Source: Polyodon spathula (lineage: Eukaryota > Chordata > Actinopteri > Acipenseriformes > Polyodontidae). From it: DNA of 64,000 nucleotides. The notes beneath the pieces are model-generated. The model saw only the letters and a program-made list of their open reading frames with translations. It was not told the DNA's origin and did not search any database. Shown in pieces: positions 1 to 11,839 of the stretch (the first letter of the stretch is position 1; the number at the start of each line of letters is the position of its first letter). Both the position numbers and the translations under genes were made by a program. The stretch is from the NCBI RefSeq assembly GCF_017654505.1, contig NC_054558.1, positions 8,766,220 through 8,830,219 on the forward strand. Direction: 5' to 3'.

Positions 1-147
1 GTTTGTAGTGTTTAGGAACCACGTAACGTGACGCAGATTCATCTAGCCCCTTCACACTGGCGCGCCTACCTGGGGTCTGACTCCACTCAATCTTTGCTTG
101 ACATATATGAGAAAAGTTTTTTTTTGCTCCATGTACACAAAGGGTTT

Positions 148-151
<4 letters not shown>

Positions 152-232
<81 letters not shown>
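152..232. repeat. (TA)n microsatellite
   Basis: About 40 uninterrupted TA units. The flanks, 1-151 and 233-550, show no gene that I recognise. Open frames crossing the repeat consist only of Ile-Tyr repeats and are not coding. Confidence 0.97.
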
Positions 233-235
<3 letters not shown>

Positions 236-599
236 TTGTTTTTTTCAAGCCGTTTCGGCCAAAAGTCCTACAACATGTTTGTCTCTACTATAATGGACTG
301 TACTGAAGAAGGGCTTCGCATTGAGTTAAACGGCGATGTCTCTTTAAAGAATTGCTTTGTCTGTGGAATACCTTATTTACCCTTTCCATCCAACCTAACT
401 TACTTTCCGCGGCTGCGCAAAGTACGCACCCCCTCATTGTAAACCGACAGGACTGAGGAGCGCTTTGCTTACTCGCGTTTGTGAATAGAAACCCTCGCCA
501 AGAAACACTTTCAAAGTTAAGCCGCACAGCTACGCCGGTCACTTAGGAATTTACCGCCGAATCAGAGAGAGGGCTCCCCTGCAGGAGACGCAGTCTGTT

Positions 600-1150
600 T
601 TGTGAATAGGCCACTCATAGAGAAAGTAAGCGAGTGACGGGCTAACCACCAATAAGAGCTCAAGTCTGGCCAGCGATTGACGACCCTGTGGCCAATCAGC
701 GAGCGGAGAAGGAGGACCCTCCGCGGTTCGGTTGTCTCGCGGTCGATGACAGCTCGCGCGTGCTGATGATGGCGGTAAATAAAAGCTGCCCAAAAAATTG
801 TTTTTTTTTTTAAACAGAAATATTTTTTTAAATACCCCTCGCAGCGTTAAGTAGCGGGGAGCCGATACGCAGCCCTGCCTGTTATGACACGACTTTACAG
901 CCTTTAAAAAAAGTTGAAAAGGTTTTTTTTTTTTCTTTTGGAGAATGAGAATTTTTTTTTTTTGAGTGACCTCCCGTTGTTTCGGTCAGTGTTTGTAAAG
1001 TTTATTTGAAATTCGTGATTCAGACCCGCGCCGGTGTCCCGTTGAAAGCGGCAGGTTTTCTTTCCCTTTCCCCGGGCGCCGCTGTGGGTAAAGCGGAGCC
1101 TGGCGCCGTGGAGGGAAGAGTTTGTTAGATCAGTCTCTTTGTTCTGAGGG
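600..1150 (+). promoter_or_regulatory. Candidate promoter and untranslated first exon, probably of bend6
   Basis: The stretch is GC- and CpG-richer than its surroundings. It carries two CCAAT boxes on the + strand, 649-653 and 692-696, 43 bp apart, and an A/T-rich TATA-like AAATAAAAG near 776-784. A strong splice donor, GAGGG|GTAAGTGC, lies at 1150/1151. This is what a vertebrate promoter with a short 5' UTR exon looks like, and the first downstream + strand gene is bend6, whose ATG exon begins directly after a splice acceptor. Assignment to bend6 is inference, because the first intron would be 5 kb and contains the assembly gap. Confidence 0.45.
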
Positions 1151-4100
1151 GTAAGTGCGTGTTTATTGTTCTGGTTAGGATCCCGACAAGCGCTTGAATT
1201 TACAACAAATATCCGGCATTTATCCGCAGAAGGACCGGCGACTGAGCCCGTGTGTTAAACACAATGCTTCGTGTTTTTAAAACGTCAGGTTAGATCTTAG
1301 TTATTTGGCTAGAGCTGGAGTGTTATTTACAAATGTCTCGACACGGTGACCAAGTCGTCGGTGAAACTTTATTTCGTGGTGGCTATGTTTAAAAAAAAAA
1401 AAAAAAAAAAAAAAACACACACAAACAAAACGGCTAAGGAGATACAAGTGTGGTTTATAAAGAAATAAATACAGACTTGCTTAAATGTGACCCCCGACAT
1501 TACATTGGGAAAGTGGTCCTACGTGTTGTGGTGAAGCGTGTCATAGACTCGTTGCACACACGAAACATCTTCCTGCTGTCGAGGTCTGACGGAGGTTTCT
1601 AACCCGCTGCCCCGGGTCTTCGTCATGTGGAGAGTCGCTGCAAGCAGCAACAAAAACTGCTAACAAGTGCCACTGATCGCTTGTCGCGTTTGTAAAGTTT
1701 GTTTTGAAATGCCTGCGCGAAACAGCAGCAGCCATGTCGCGCGTTTCAGAAAGCTGACTGTAGAAACGTGTTTTCAGAGCCCACTAAAGTTTGCATGTTT
1801 TTTTTTTTTTTTTAATATAGGTGCCATCGTAATAGCTAGACTAAAACGAAAGACGTTTTCTTTTACAAGGATTTGCATTTAAGTGCAAATTGAGGGGAGC
1901 AAGCCGGTGTAATTCATTTAGGAAATGCAGCATTAAAGGGCAACGCTGTACAGTATATGCTACGCTTTGCTGTTTTCGTGATTTGAGTTGTAAATACTGA
2001 AATGTTTTGCATCAGTTGGCATAAAGTTTAATTTATCCTCGGGTCAGATGTGCCAAATAGATCGCGTGAGGAGTAAATGAATTTCAGGAAGGTGCTACAA
2101 ATTATGCTTGCCACCTCAAAGAAAATGCAGTATTGTAACTTAAGTAAGGACTTGAACTCAACAGTGCATCAAACAAATAAAGCTGGTGATTCTGGCGTGC
2201 AGCCCACTGACCACATCTCTGCAACCTTTCAACCATTTTCAACAAACCAGAGCTCAACAACTTGATGTAGCTTTTGCGTACCTTACAGTGGTGTTAGTCA
2301 TGGAGGAAATCCATTCTTACAAATAGCTTTTGTAAAATTGCCTCTCTGGTGAAAAGTTAAACATGTAACATTTGGATTAGGGTTTGGGTCAATTCCAATT
2401 TATTTTTTAAATCAATTCCCATTTCCTTTTAATCAATTCCAACACATCATTGGTCAAGATTGCAATTAGCAGTATTCTGTTAAAATGAGCTTCTCACAGT
2501 TGCAACAAATTACTTCAGTTAAAGTCCCTGTTAGTCAGTTACATTGTTCAACTGAAACCAATCAAAAAAAATAAATGTGACGTAATCTCTAAAATACCAA
2601 TTCCAATTCCAACTCCTTTGAGGGCATTGCAATTGGAAATTCGTTTTAAATAATGATTGGAAATGAAATTGAGTAACAGGAATTGAGCCCAATCCTGATT
2701 TGGATTCCAGCAGTTGGTTCAGAGCCTGCACTACAGCACACACACACACTGGTGTCTTTCAGAGCAGGCGTTATCTATGTATATTTATGCATCTCCTGTC
2801 TGAAAAGCTGATTTTTTAATTTTTTTTTTAAATCCTGACTGTCAAGGATGGCGTGTTATTTAATTTTAATGTTCAAGCCAAGTACATTCTCATCAGGGCA
2901 TGAAATTATGTTTTTTTGGGGGGGGGGGGGGCTGTGTTGCAAAATTGCATAAAATCCAGTGCAGATTGCTTATTCGTGACATTACTGCAAAATTTGGAAT
3001 TTTGAAAGTGTGATGCTTGCCTTCCTTGAGTTTTCTTAGGAGTGCTATTCCATTAGCTAGGTTGGGATTTAGTGCTGGCGTACACAGGTTTCAGGTTGTG
3101 ACGGCCTCTCTTTGCTCCTGTTTTCTTGTGTCTGACTGTGTTGTCAGTCATGTTGAGTATTACGTTTTTTTTTTTTTTTTGAGCTGTCGATGAACACAGA
3201 AAATTACTAATGCATGATTCAGGTGTAGGGTTATCTAATTTATATCGCTGGAATACCAAAGATGATAAATGCGATGGTCCGACAGGACTTGGTTAGTATG
3301 ACAATTGATAAGATAAAAAGATCATTAGTGATGGACTGTTTCCATAAAAGGCAAAACCTTTTAATGAGAAAATACGGTGTAATTATTCCCAACCCCCCAA
3401 AAAAAAAAAAACTAATTTAGTCATCACTCAAGAGCCATGTAGAGGACTACAATTATTGCCTATGTTATCACTGCGTTTGGTGGTTGGTAGCAATTTTATA
3501 TTGGTATAGAGTCACGCAGTTAAACTCACTTTTATGTTGGTGTAGGAAAACCTCTAGTATCACAAGTCATTTCGTTTGCAAGCGTTTGTGCACAAAATAT
3601 CACTCATGCACGCTAAAAACATGAAAGGGCAGCACTCACAAAAGAGATCCGAGTGTGAGTCCATGCTTGCTGCTGGAAGCCCAAGGCATGTGCTCTTTTT
3701 AAGCCTGCCGGGTCTGGGGGGGGTGAATAAGCAGAGTTGATCCTCGTCTGGAGGATTAATGCTAAATGGCTGTAGACTCGGTGGACTAGCACAGGCGCTA
3801 CAGGGGTGATTACTGAGGGGACTTGTGGGTCGGAGAGGCTTTTTGATCAGTTCAGTTGAAGTATATTGAGGTTTGACATTAACACTCCGTGAAGGAGATC
3901 AGGGATGGGGACCGGACCACTGGAGCTTTTGCAGCACAACTCATCCTAAATTATTTAGAGGATTTATGAGGATTAGTGGCAGTGTTTTGCTGGGACATGA
4001 TGATACTCCATTTGGTATATGTCTGTCCCTTTAGTAGGGCTTGCTAAAAAAAAAAAAAAAAACTCTCAAAGCATTTACAGGGATGGAAATAAAGCACCCA

Positions 4101-5578
4101 TTGCATAGCTGGCTCACCCATTCTTGCTTTTAATAGGAGCTTGATTAGTCACAGTGTACAGATAACAATCTCAGGTGTGTAATTAAACACACAGTGAAAC
4201 AAAGAATGGAGCAAACTGCTTTGTAATGGAAGGCTACATCCCTGATGTGGTTGTTTTGCTGAAAAATTGTCAGATTGTTTAATAGTCTTTGTTTGGGTAC
4301 ATATTGATTCAGTTCTAGGTGGGATTGTAATTCTGTACCCTTCTTTATACAAAGTAAACACAGAAAGCTTAATCTAATTTGGAAGGTGGAGGGGGGGGGG
4401 GGGGGGGGGGGTTAACTTGGAGGCATTACAACCTCCGTAATCCAATCACACACAGCAAGATTTCATCGAGTGCTTCAGAAGCTGTATGGGCCATGGGACA
4501 AAAAACAAGTTCGACAAAAAAAAGTGAAGAAAATAATAGGGTGAGGCAGGGTTACCTTACTAAAGAAGTACTGTGCTCACACTGTGCTTACGCAGTCACA
4601 TTCAGCTCATGCTTTTAGGATTGTGCAAATGTCAGTTTAGCATTGGAGACTCCTTTAGACCAGAACAAACACTACTTCTGTCATGTCTAGTTTATAACGG
4701 ATCTTGTCTGTTTTCTTTTGCCAAGTTTGTGGTTCAGAACACACAGTATGCTGTTCTCTTGTTGACAGGCTGATCAGGACTCAGTGTTTAAGAAATCTTA
4801 TACCTGTTCTGACCTGTTGTTCAAGCTTTCCTACTAAATGGGGGATTTAAATAGAACGGCTGTCGTAAATAAAGCATTCTTCTTACAGTAGCATACTGCA
4901 GAACCAGTAACAACCAGTTGACGTTACGCTCAGAACTGGCTGAACATTACATTGTTTGTGCAAAGCAGAAGTTTCAGAGTTTAACGCTGTAGGTCTCAGG
5001 TCCTATCTCATACAGAAGGAACTATTTTTCCACTTGCTAATTTCATTTCTATGAACTTTGTCATTTCTGTCCTCCATGGACGTGATTATTTGTCTTCGGA
5101 TACCTGTAAAGACATGTTTGTTGGAATATACAGATGTTTGTCCCTGCACTGATTATAGCAGTGTGTCCATATCCATACTGCCAGTCTGTCTCTGTCTGTC
5201 CCTGCTTTGTGCAGCCGGCTGTGCATGAGGGAAAGAGATTAACTGTCACCAGACGGTGATCAATATCCCTCCTGAAACGGCTCCCGCCACACGCCATGCA
5301 TTTCCAATAGCCTGTCAGCTCCAGCCTTGCTGCAGTAGGCTTCTACAGGGGAGGTTACTGGTGTGGGTTTATCGTCCAGCTCTCTCACCCATAAACATGC
5401 ATATCCACATGTCAGGGGTGTGGTCCTGCTTCACTTGTCCGCATTCAAAAAAATATCATGTGTTAAAGTTATCCGGCTCTCTGAACTGATCAGGGTAAAG
5501 CTTTTCTTCCTTGCCACGTTTGCCTGGATTTTTTCCAGCAGTTTAGGAACTTAAGACGCACAAACAAGGGTGTGACTG
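1151..5578. other. Non-coding stretch, probable first intron of bend6
   Basis: No exon of a recognisable protein was found on either strand. It holds homopolymer runs (A at about 1390-1414, G at 2920-2931 and 4390-4411, T at 3165-3180), imperfect AATTCC-rich sequence at 2395-2690, and one degraded foldback element at 4084-4250. Confidence 0.6.
4084..4250. mobile_element. Foldback MITE, copy 1 (degraded)
   Basis: The left arm reads GGAAATAAAGCACCCATTGC. The centre contains GCTTGATTAGTCACAGTGTA. The right arm ends in a diverged inverted copy around CAAACTGCTTTGTAATGGAA. The same arms and centre recur at 18010, 19362, 26225, 38645 and 58415. No coding capacity. Confidence 0.7.
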
Positions 5579-6078
5579 NNNNNNNNNNNNNNNNNNNNNN
5601 NNNNNNNNNNNNNNNNNNNNNNNNNNNNNNNNNNNNNNNNNNNNNNNNNNNNNNNNNNNNNNNNNNNNNNNNNNNNNNNNNNNNNNNNNNNNNNNNNNNN
5701 NNNNNNNNNNNNNNNNNNNNNNNNNNNNNNNNNNNNNNNNNNNNNNNNNNNNNNNNNNNNNNNNNNNNNNNNNNNNNNNNNNNNNNNNNNNNNNNNNNNN
5801 NNNNNNNNNNNNNNNNNNNNNNNNNNNNNNNNNNNNNNNNNNNNNNNNNNNNNNNNNNNNNNNNNNNNNNNNNNNNNNNNNNNNNNNNNNNNNNNNNNNN
5901 NNNNNNNNNNNNNNNNNNNNNNNNNNNNNNNNNNNNNNNNNNNNNNNNNNNNNNNNNNNNNNNNNNNNNNNNNNNNNNNNNNNNNNNNNNNNNNNNNNNN
6001 NNNNNNNNNNNNNNNNNNNNNNNNNNNNNNNNNNNNNNNNNNNNNNNNNNNNNNNNNNNNNNNNNNNNNNNNNNNNNN
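5579..6078. other. Assembly gap of 500 N
   Basis: Exactly 500 undetermined bases, a conventional placeholder length, so the true gap size is unknown. It could hide an upstream bend6 exon. Frames reading through it are meaningless. Confidence 1.
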
Positions 6079-6342
6079 TAATATAATATTGTGGATGTTA
6101 ACGCATTTTCCAGAAATGACACGAGTAAGTATCCTACAGCACCACTTTGTGCATTGTCTGTACCGCTAAATAATGCCCATTCAGTTTGATTTCAGAGTAC
6201 CATATTAAATGCTCTGTTTTTTTAAACCGTGTCTATGTAAAGGTGCAAGTGCAGTTGTTTGTGGGTTGTGTTTTACATTGTAGCCGTGCAGAGCCTCTAA
6301 GATGCAGGCTGTTGTCACTTTATTTCTGTTCTCTCAATACAG

Positions 6343-6996
6343 ATGAGGGACGAGGAAACGCGTGCCCAACAAGAAGTCACAAAAAACGACTGCCAGGGAA
6401 ATGCCATCACCCGCCCCGCTCCTGAGGGTGCAGCGAGGACGCCGTTTGCAATGACGTACTCGGACACGGACAGCGAACAAGAGCAGGTCGGGGAAGCTAG
6501 TGCTGTTGTGTTTTTTTTTTTTTTGTTAAAAACAAACTATTGGATTGGAGACAGAACTGAATACGCGGCATGTCTGTATATATAAATATGTATGTATATT
6601 TTAAACGCACGTCTCCCCCTGCAGTAAATCACTGCAAAGCAGCAGCGCCATTGCAGTATTTTTACAGGGGAGATGGAGCGCACAGTATTTACTGCAGTGC
6701 CGACTACAGTATTTGTGAATGTACTGCAGTGTGAAGTAAACGAGCCTTGTGTGTGCACCGGGTCTGGCAAGTCACCGCCTGTCAGCATGTTTATATAGTG
6801 TAGTGGGTCTGTTTCACAGAGTGCTGTAGTAAAACTTTAGCGCAGTAGATACACTATCATCACGTTGTAGACAGACTTGGTGTTTTGTTTTAAGTTGAAA
6901 CTGCGTGTTACATGAATAAAGTAAACAGCTGATAAGGATGCAGTTCTGAACTACAAATTGACCAGTGCATTTAAAGAGAGAGCAATGCCATTATGT

Positions 6997-7041
<45 letters not shown>

Positions 7042-10000
7042 ATTAGAATTGAATTCCTACTTGTTTAGCTCCTGTCACCAGAACACGCTGAGCTAAGTTT
7101 AAAATACACTTTACACTGATTTTGTTAATGCTAAACTTTTAAAATGTTAAATTCCACAGTTCCGCACTCAGACCTGTCAGTTTGTTTTTATTAGGTGAGG
7201 TAGTTTTCACCTAATAAAAGTCCAGCAGTCCAAAAAACTGGAAAAAGGAGAAAAAAAAACTGTTTAAATAAAAATCTGATTTTAAAACAAATCCTTTTTT
7301 AAATTTTTTTTTTTTAAATTTTTTATTAAAGATTGCCAACCCTGCTGTGTGTGGGATGGGGGATGGGGGATGGGGGGAGTTGTGTGTGTCCATTGCTTGT
7401 TTTTGTTATTCATACAACAGCTGTGCTTTTCAGCAAATGTTTTGCTTTATTCTGTCTTTAGGAGCAAGTGTTAAAGAAACCAAAACCTGATCTTGCCATG
7501 CCAGCCTCCTCTTCTGTGAATATCTTGACCCAGCTGAAGCTGTCTCTGGAGAAGGAGCAGGTACAGTTCACCCTGCCCAGCCCAGCCTGACTCCCGTGGA
7601 ACAGCGTGGAGCTGTCCAGCCCAGCCTGACTCCCGTGGAACAGGGTGGAGCTGCCCAGCCCAGCCTGACTCCCGTGGAACAGGGGGTGGGTGGCGCTGCC
7701 CAGCCATTTGTGGTTTTAGATTTAAACCTCATTAAAATCTACACTCACGCCGACAGGGAACAGAATCTGTAATGGCAGTGTATCACAAAACCACCCGTTA
7801 CATTCTTCTCCCCTTTAACCTCGGCGATCGACTGCAACCAGTCTGAGATCGGGTCACAGCACCAGTGTAACAGAGCAGAGGCTGGGTGCAGAGCAGCGAC
7901 CCCACGCACTGCGAGCCAGCGTCTTCACCACGATGCAGAAGAGCTGGCCCCGTCTGCATGCACAGTTTTAGAGCATTAACCGCATCTCACAACACTGCTA
8001 CACCTGCAAAGAAACACTGTTTGCAATAGGGGTGTAATGATGCAGTACTGTCACAATGCGATAAGTGTCACAATATGCATGTCGCAATACTTCTAGGATC
8101 ATTTCTTTGAATGAGTTAGGGAGAGTGTGTTCATACCAGCTATAATACAGTACACTTACTCTTCATTCAAGAACCACTTGGACCTTCTGTGTTGTGCTTT
8201 TGGTCCATATCACAATACAGATAATACATACCTCTATTACAATAATCATGTAAAGAAAGCATCTCGATTCATCGATGCACCCCTTGTTTGCATAACAATG
8301 TTACAATAACGCATGATATTGGAGATAAAAAAGAAAAAAAAAAACAAGCCATTGCAACCAGGAGATCAGAGTCGAAGCATGGTGATTCTCTCGCAAGTCG
8401 TCAAACAAGTTCAAGTCTTTACCAAAGTCTTCCATTCAAACATTTTCCTTCGTGTTGCTGGCAGTTGTTGTCACATTCCCGCAGTATCCCGGGTGAGCCT
8501 GGAGTGGTGGCTGATGTCATTCTCATTTCAGAAGGAGCAGAACAGCCACCCCGATGGGGAGAGCGAGGGCGAGGACGAGGACCTGCTGCACCACAAATCC
8601 AAGGAGGACCTGATCGCTGAGATCAAAATCCTGCGTGCGAAGCTGGCTCGCTCCACCAGGGAGACACGCAGGCTCCGGCAGTCCCTCACCATGCTCCGAG
8701 GTGCACCTCGACACGCTGCAGCAGCACAGCAGAGTAGAGGGGAGGGGAGAGCCCAGGATCACTGCAAAGTGTACTAAACTGTGACTCGGACGTAATAGCA
8801 GAGGGGTGGCAGCACTTTCCGAACCCTGGTTCCGTCCCTGATGCTGTCTTTATTGTTTGCTGTTTTTATTTTAGTGTTGCCGAAGGCAGTGAAGAAGTTC
8901 ACGAAGCTGGTGGATAAAGCAGAGGAGCTGCTCAAAGTGCCTCCACCTCCTGGGTCCCAGCACACAGCAGACTCCAGAGCACCCGCTGCTGCTCCCCCCT
9001 CGCCCAGCCCCAGCTCCTCCACCAGCAGCCTCTTGTCAAGCCTGTCCCCCACTGGCAGCAGGATCTCCAGCAGCTCTCTCTTCAGCAGCCCGGAGAGCCC
9101 CGTGCACGAGGGAGCAGAGCCCCCACAGAAGAAATGGGTCGGTTCACAAGATCTCAACAGTTTCACCGTGCAGTGAGGACTTGTGATGTTTTGGGATTGA
9201 TTGATTCATTTATGTATTATTTTATGGTTTGTTTTCCAGTTCAAAATCGAGAAATGGCAGATTGACCGCTTCAACAAATCCACGCCTCAGAAGTTTGTAA
9301 ACGACCTGATGCAGGCGCGCTACACGATGGAGTTCATGGCGACGCACAGCGTGACTGGAGCCAGATCTTCCTCCTCCAAGTTCAGAGAGACCAAGCCTGC
9401 CATGAACCGGGCTGAGGTGCAGGAGATCATAGGTGACTGTCTGCCTTGCTTCTGAGAATCATACCTGCTGTATCTAGTGGCCTCTTTAGAATGTACTTCT
9501 AATAATACATGTAAATCTATTTCATAAACCGGTGGTATCTAGCACACTCTGAAAACGAGCTGACGCTTGTGTGATATATAAAAGCTGCATCTCCCTGGTA
9601 TAGTGGGCTGATAGCAGGCGCCTGGTACTGCATGCTTCCACACCACACCTCTATCGCTCCAGGACAATATAACCCCCTTGGCAGAGTCTAGCGCATTCCA
9701 TCCAGGTTCTACACCTTACCTGTAATGGAAAGTGTTACACCTGTAGTTGTAATAACAAAAGCTTTTGAAAGGAGCTGACAAAGCGAATCCTAGCCAATGC
9801 TTTACAGAGCACAGAAACCAGGACCGGAGCGCACAGCTGGAAATGAGACACAGAGAATGGGGAGGGTTACCTAGCCATGTTGTGGAAGGATGAATCATTG
9901 CTGTCCTTTTCTTGTTTCAGGGCTGTGTGCATGTGTTGTGCGCGGTTCTCACTGACGTTGTGTGTTTCTTGTTCCGCAGATGTTACCAAACGCTTGTTTC

Positions 10001-10107
10001 CTGACGTGACCGACACAATCGTGAGAAGAATGATGGGTCAGAAACTCAACAACTGCACCAAGAAGTATCTTTCGACCAGAATCAAAGTAGAAATCGTATC
10101 GCCTTAA
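6343..10107 (+). CDS. bend6: BEN domain-containing protein 6-like
   Basis: Exons: 6343-6486, 7462-7560, 8532-8700, 8875-9137, 9240-9432, 9980-10107. They join in one open frame of 331 codons plus TAA. BEN-domain proteins bind DNA; mammalian BEND6 is a nuclear co-repressor that antagonises Notch/CSL output in neurons. Visible here: an acidic N-terminus, a charged helix likely to form a coiled coil at residues 107-137 (LIAEIKILRAKL, then an Arg-rich stretch ending SLTMLR), a Ser/Pro-rich linker at residues 150-220, and a BEN domain at residues 228-325. The BEN domain starts FKIEKWQIDRFNKS and has the ATHSVTGA and GQKLNNCTKK blocks I know from BEND6. The first listed exon follows the acceptor AATACAG directly, so the ATG at 6343 may not be the true start; an upstream coding exon could lie in the gap. 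Two donors are unusual (GTCGGG after 6486, GTCGGT after 9137). BEND5 is the alternative, but the spacing fits BEND6 better. Confidence 0.82.
7581..7701 (+). repeat. Minisatellite, 39-bp unit, 3 copies
   Basis: Units start at 7581, 7620 and 7659, each beginning CCCAGCCTGACTCCCGTGGA. The array begins 20 bp after the donor of the second bend6 exon, inside the intron. It is interrupted by TGA in the bend6 frame, so it is not coding. Confidence 0.92.
8027..8285. mobile_element. hAT-like MITE with 8-bp target-site duplication
   Basis: 259 bp between GTTTGCAA (8019-8026) and GTTTGCAT (8286-8293), a 7-of-8 match. The ends are TAGGGGTG and CACCCCTT, which are inverted and resemble hAT termini. It has no coding capacity and lies in a bend6 intron. 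The same terminal octamer type is seen on the element at 23614-24593. Confidence 0.7.
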
Positions 10108-10320
10108 TGTTACAAATCGGTTTTGCTGTTGCTGATTTTTTTTGAAAGAGAGGATGGAGTGAAAATGTAAATTAGTGTTTTTTTTCATTTTCAATTTCTA
10201 CGATGTGTGTGTTTTATACTGTAGCTGTTTTCGTTCTGATTTAAAAAAAATCGAGCATTAGTGTTCAGAAACTAAAGAGCTTATTAGAGATGGCAGTGAA
10301 ATTTATTAATCCTCCGTGAG

Positions 10321-10326
10321 AATAAA
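10321..10326 (+). terminator. Candidate poly(A) signal of bend6
   Basis: AATAAA lies 214 bases after the bend6 stop codon, with a T-rich stretch upstream. It is the first canonical hexamer in the 3' region. Confidence 0.6.
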
Positions 10327-10329
10327 AGT

Positions 10330-10735
10330 AAATTTCTTTAAAACAATATTCTTGAATGTCATTTTGGGGTAACAAAACTGAATTCCCAACACTAACTGGT
10401 AACTAACAGAAGAATCATAAATCCATATGATTTTTTATATAGCTGACTAAAAGGCAAAGAGTTAGTATTGCTTTAGTGCGAGAAATTTAACAAAACAGGT
10501 CCATTTAAACTGAACAAAGTGCTGCGCTGGAGAGGCCGAGAGTCGGTCCTGTCTAATGAGAAAGATTGTAATATTGAAGAATAGTAAAATAATCAATATG
10601 TATTTCTAAACGGCATAAGTTTGATTTAACAACCATTTGTTATTAATCGTTTTAAAAAGCATTTGTGTTATTTCCATAAATAATCACAAGACTAAATGTC
10701 AGGAAACAAAATGTGTGTTGTGTTGTTATAACTTG
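10330..10735. other. Intergenic, nothing recognised
   Basis: A/T-rich sequence without a supported exon, RNA gene or clear repeat. Confidence 0.5.
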
Positions 10736-10739
10736 ATTC

Positions 10740-11834
10740 ATTTTAATTCATTGACATGTGTTTTAAATAATCCTTTGAATGCTTTGTGCTGTGAACATTT
10801 TACCACCTTTAGACTACTGTAACTCAAGCATTCCACTCGGTATGCATTAAGCATGTCCCAGAATGCACAGAATTCCCCACGGAAGGCTTCGGACACGTTG
10901 GAGCTCACTTTGAAGTTCTTGGAAACCCAGGAACTGTGGGAGGAGTACACAGGCCACACTGCTGGGAACTGCTGGTGGAAGCAGATGGGTGCTGCTTCCC
11001 TAGGATTGGCTGAGGCATTGCGCAGACCTGCTTTATCATTGGCTAAGGAGTAGAAGTCTCCCCTATGACTGGTGGAACGGGGTCTTGATAGCGATTGGTG
11101 GAGGAGTGGAGCAGCTTTCCTCTACCAGTGCCATGATAGGTCTATGGGTTGGGGTTGCCATGGTGCGCAAGGCTGCCCCAGAAACTGGGAGGTGAGAGAT
11201 GTTGATGAGGCTGCTGGTGCCCCACAGGAACGGGGGCTCGGACCCGTGGCATGTGTGATGGTAGCAGCAGGTCTTGTTGCCCCAGACCCTGGCTTCAGAG
11301 GCCAAGTGGCTGAAGGCGTAGAGCCACATGGATGCTCCTCTGAGCTTCACAGTCCTCGCTGCTTGCCTTGTCGGGCAGGCTAGAATGTAATCGATGGCTA
11401 CCTGGGAAAGAAGAGAGCCGACCTCATCGGGTCTTGCTATAGCTTTTTCATTTCTATTTTTTTTTTTTAAACCCTCTCAAAGCGCTCTCCTCTCCATGTT
11501 GGTCTACAAGTATAGGGGAACAGTTAGAAAAAATAGGGAATGCAAATCAAAGTGCTGTATTCATAAATAATGACTGTGCTTCTATATTCACTGACATGCT
11601 CCCTGCTTTCGAAGGCTTCTTTGTATAAAATAGCCTTTCTCAGCGTTTAATTTGGGGTTCCCTTTTTGCTGACCCATAGCAGTGACCTGGCATATGCTGC
11701 ACCCCTCCCCTCCCTACCTGTGACAGCAGGAGCCGCAGGTCCTGGCCCTGGCCCGGGGGCTACCTCAGCAGCAGCAGGGGGCCGTAGCCCTTGAAGATGT
11801 TCACGAGGGAGCCGAGGTAGTGTGCTCTGGACAC
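10740..11834 (-). pseudogene. Carboxylesterase type-B-like remnant
   Basis: Three blocks on the - strand look like exons. Block 11834-11718 is 117 bases between an acceptor (TTTACTAG) and a donor (CAG|GTAGGG). It is open except for one in-frame TAG at codon 25. Block 11401 down to about 11165 follows TTTCCCAG and reads DYILACPTRQAA, then WLYAFSHLAS, then CHGSEPPFLWG. That is the pattern of the C-terminal part of carboxylesterase/cholinesterase-type proteins, in which the CHG..PF block carries the catalytic His. Block about 10985-10855 reads FPAVWPVYSS and then CAFWD, like the family's C-terminus. The N-terminal part with the GESAGG nucleophile elbow was not found. The internal stop and missing exons argue for a broken copy. 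The family call rests on memory of the motifs. Confidence 0.42.
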
Positions 11835-11839
11835 CTAGT

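Noticed and set aside
28..442. Open frames through the (TA)n repeat
   Set aside because: Only Ile-Tyr repeats; a low-complexity artefact.
5490..6122. Long open frames on both strands across the gap
   Set aside because: They consist of undetermined residues, an artefact of the N run.
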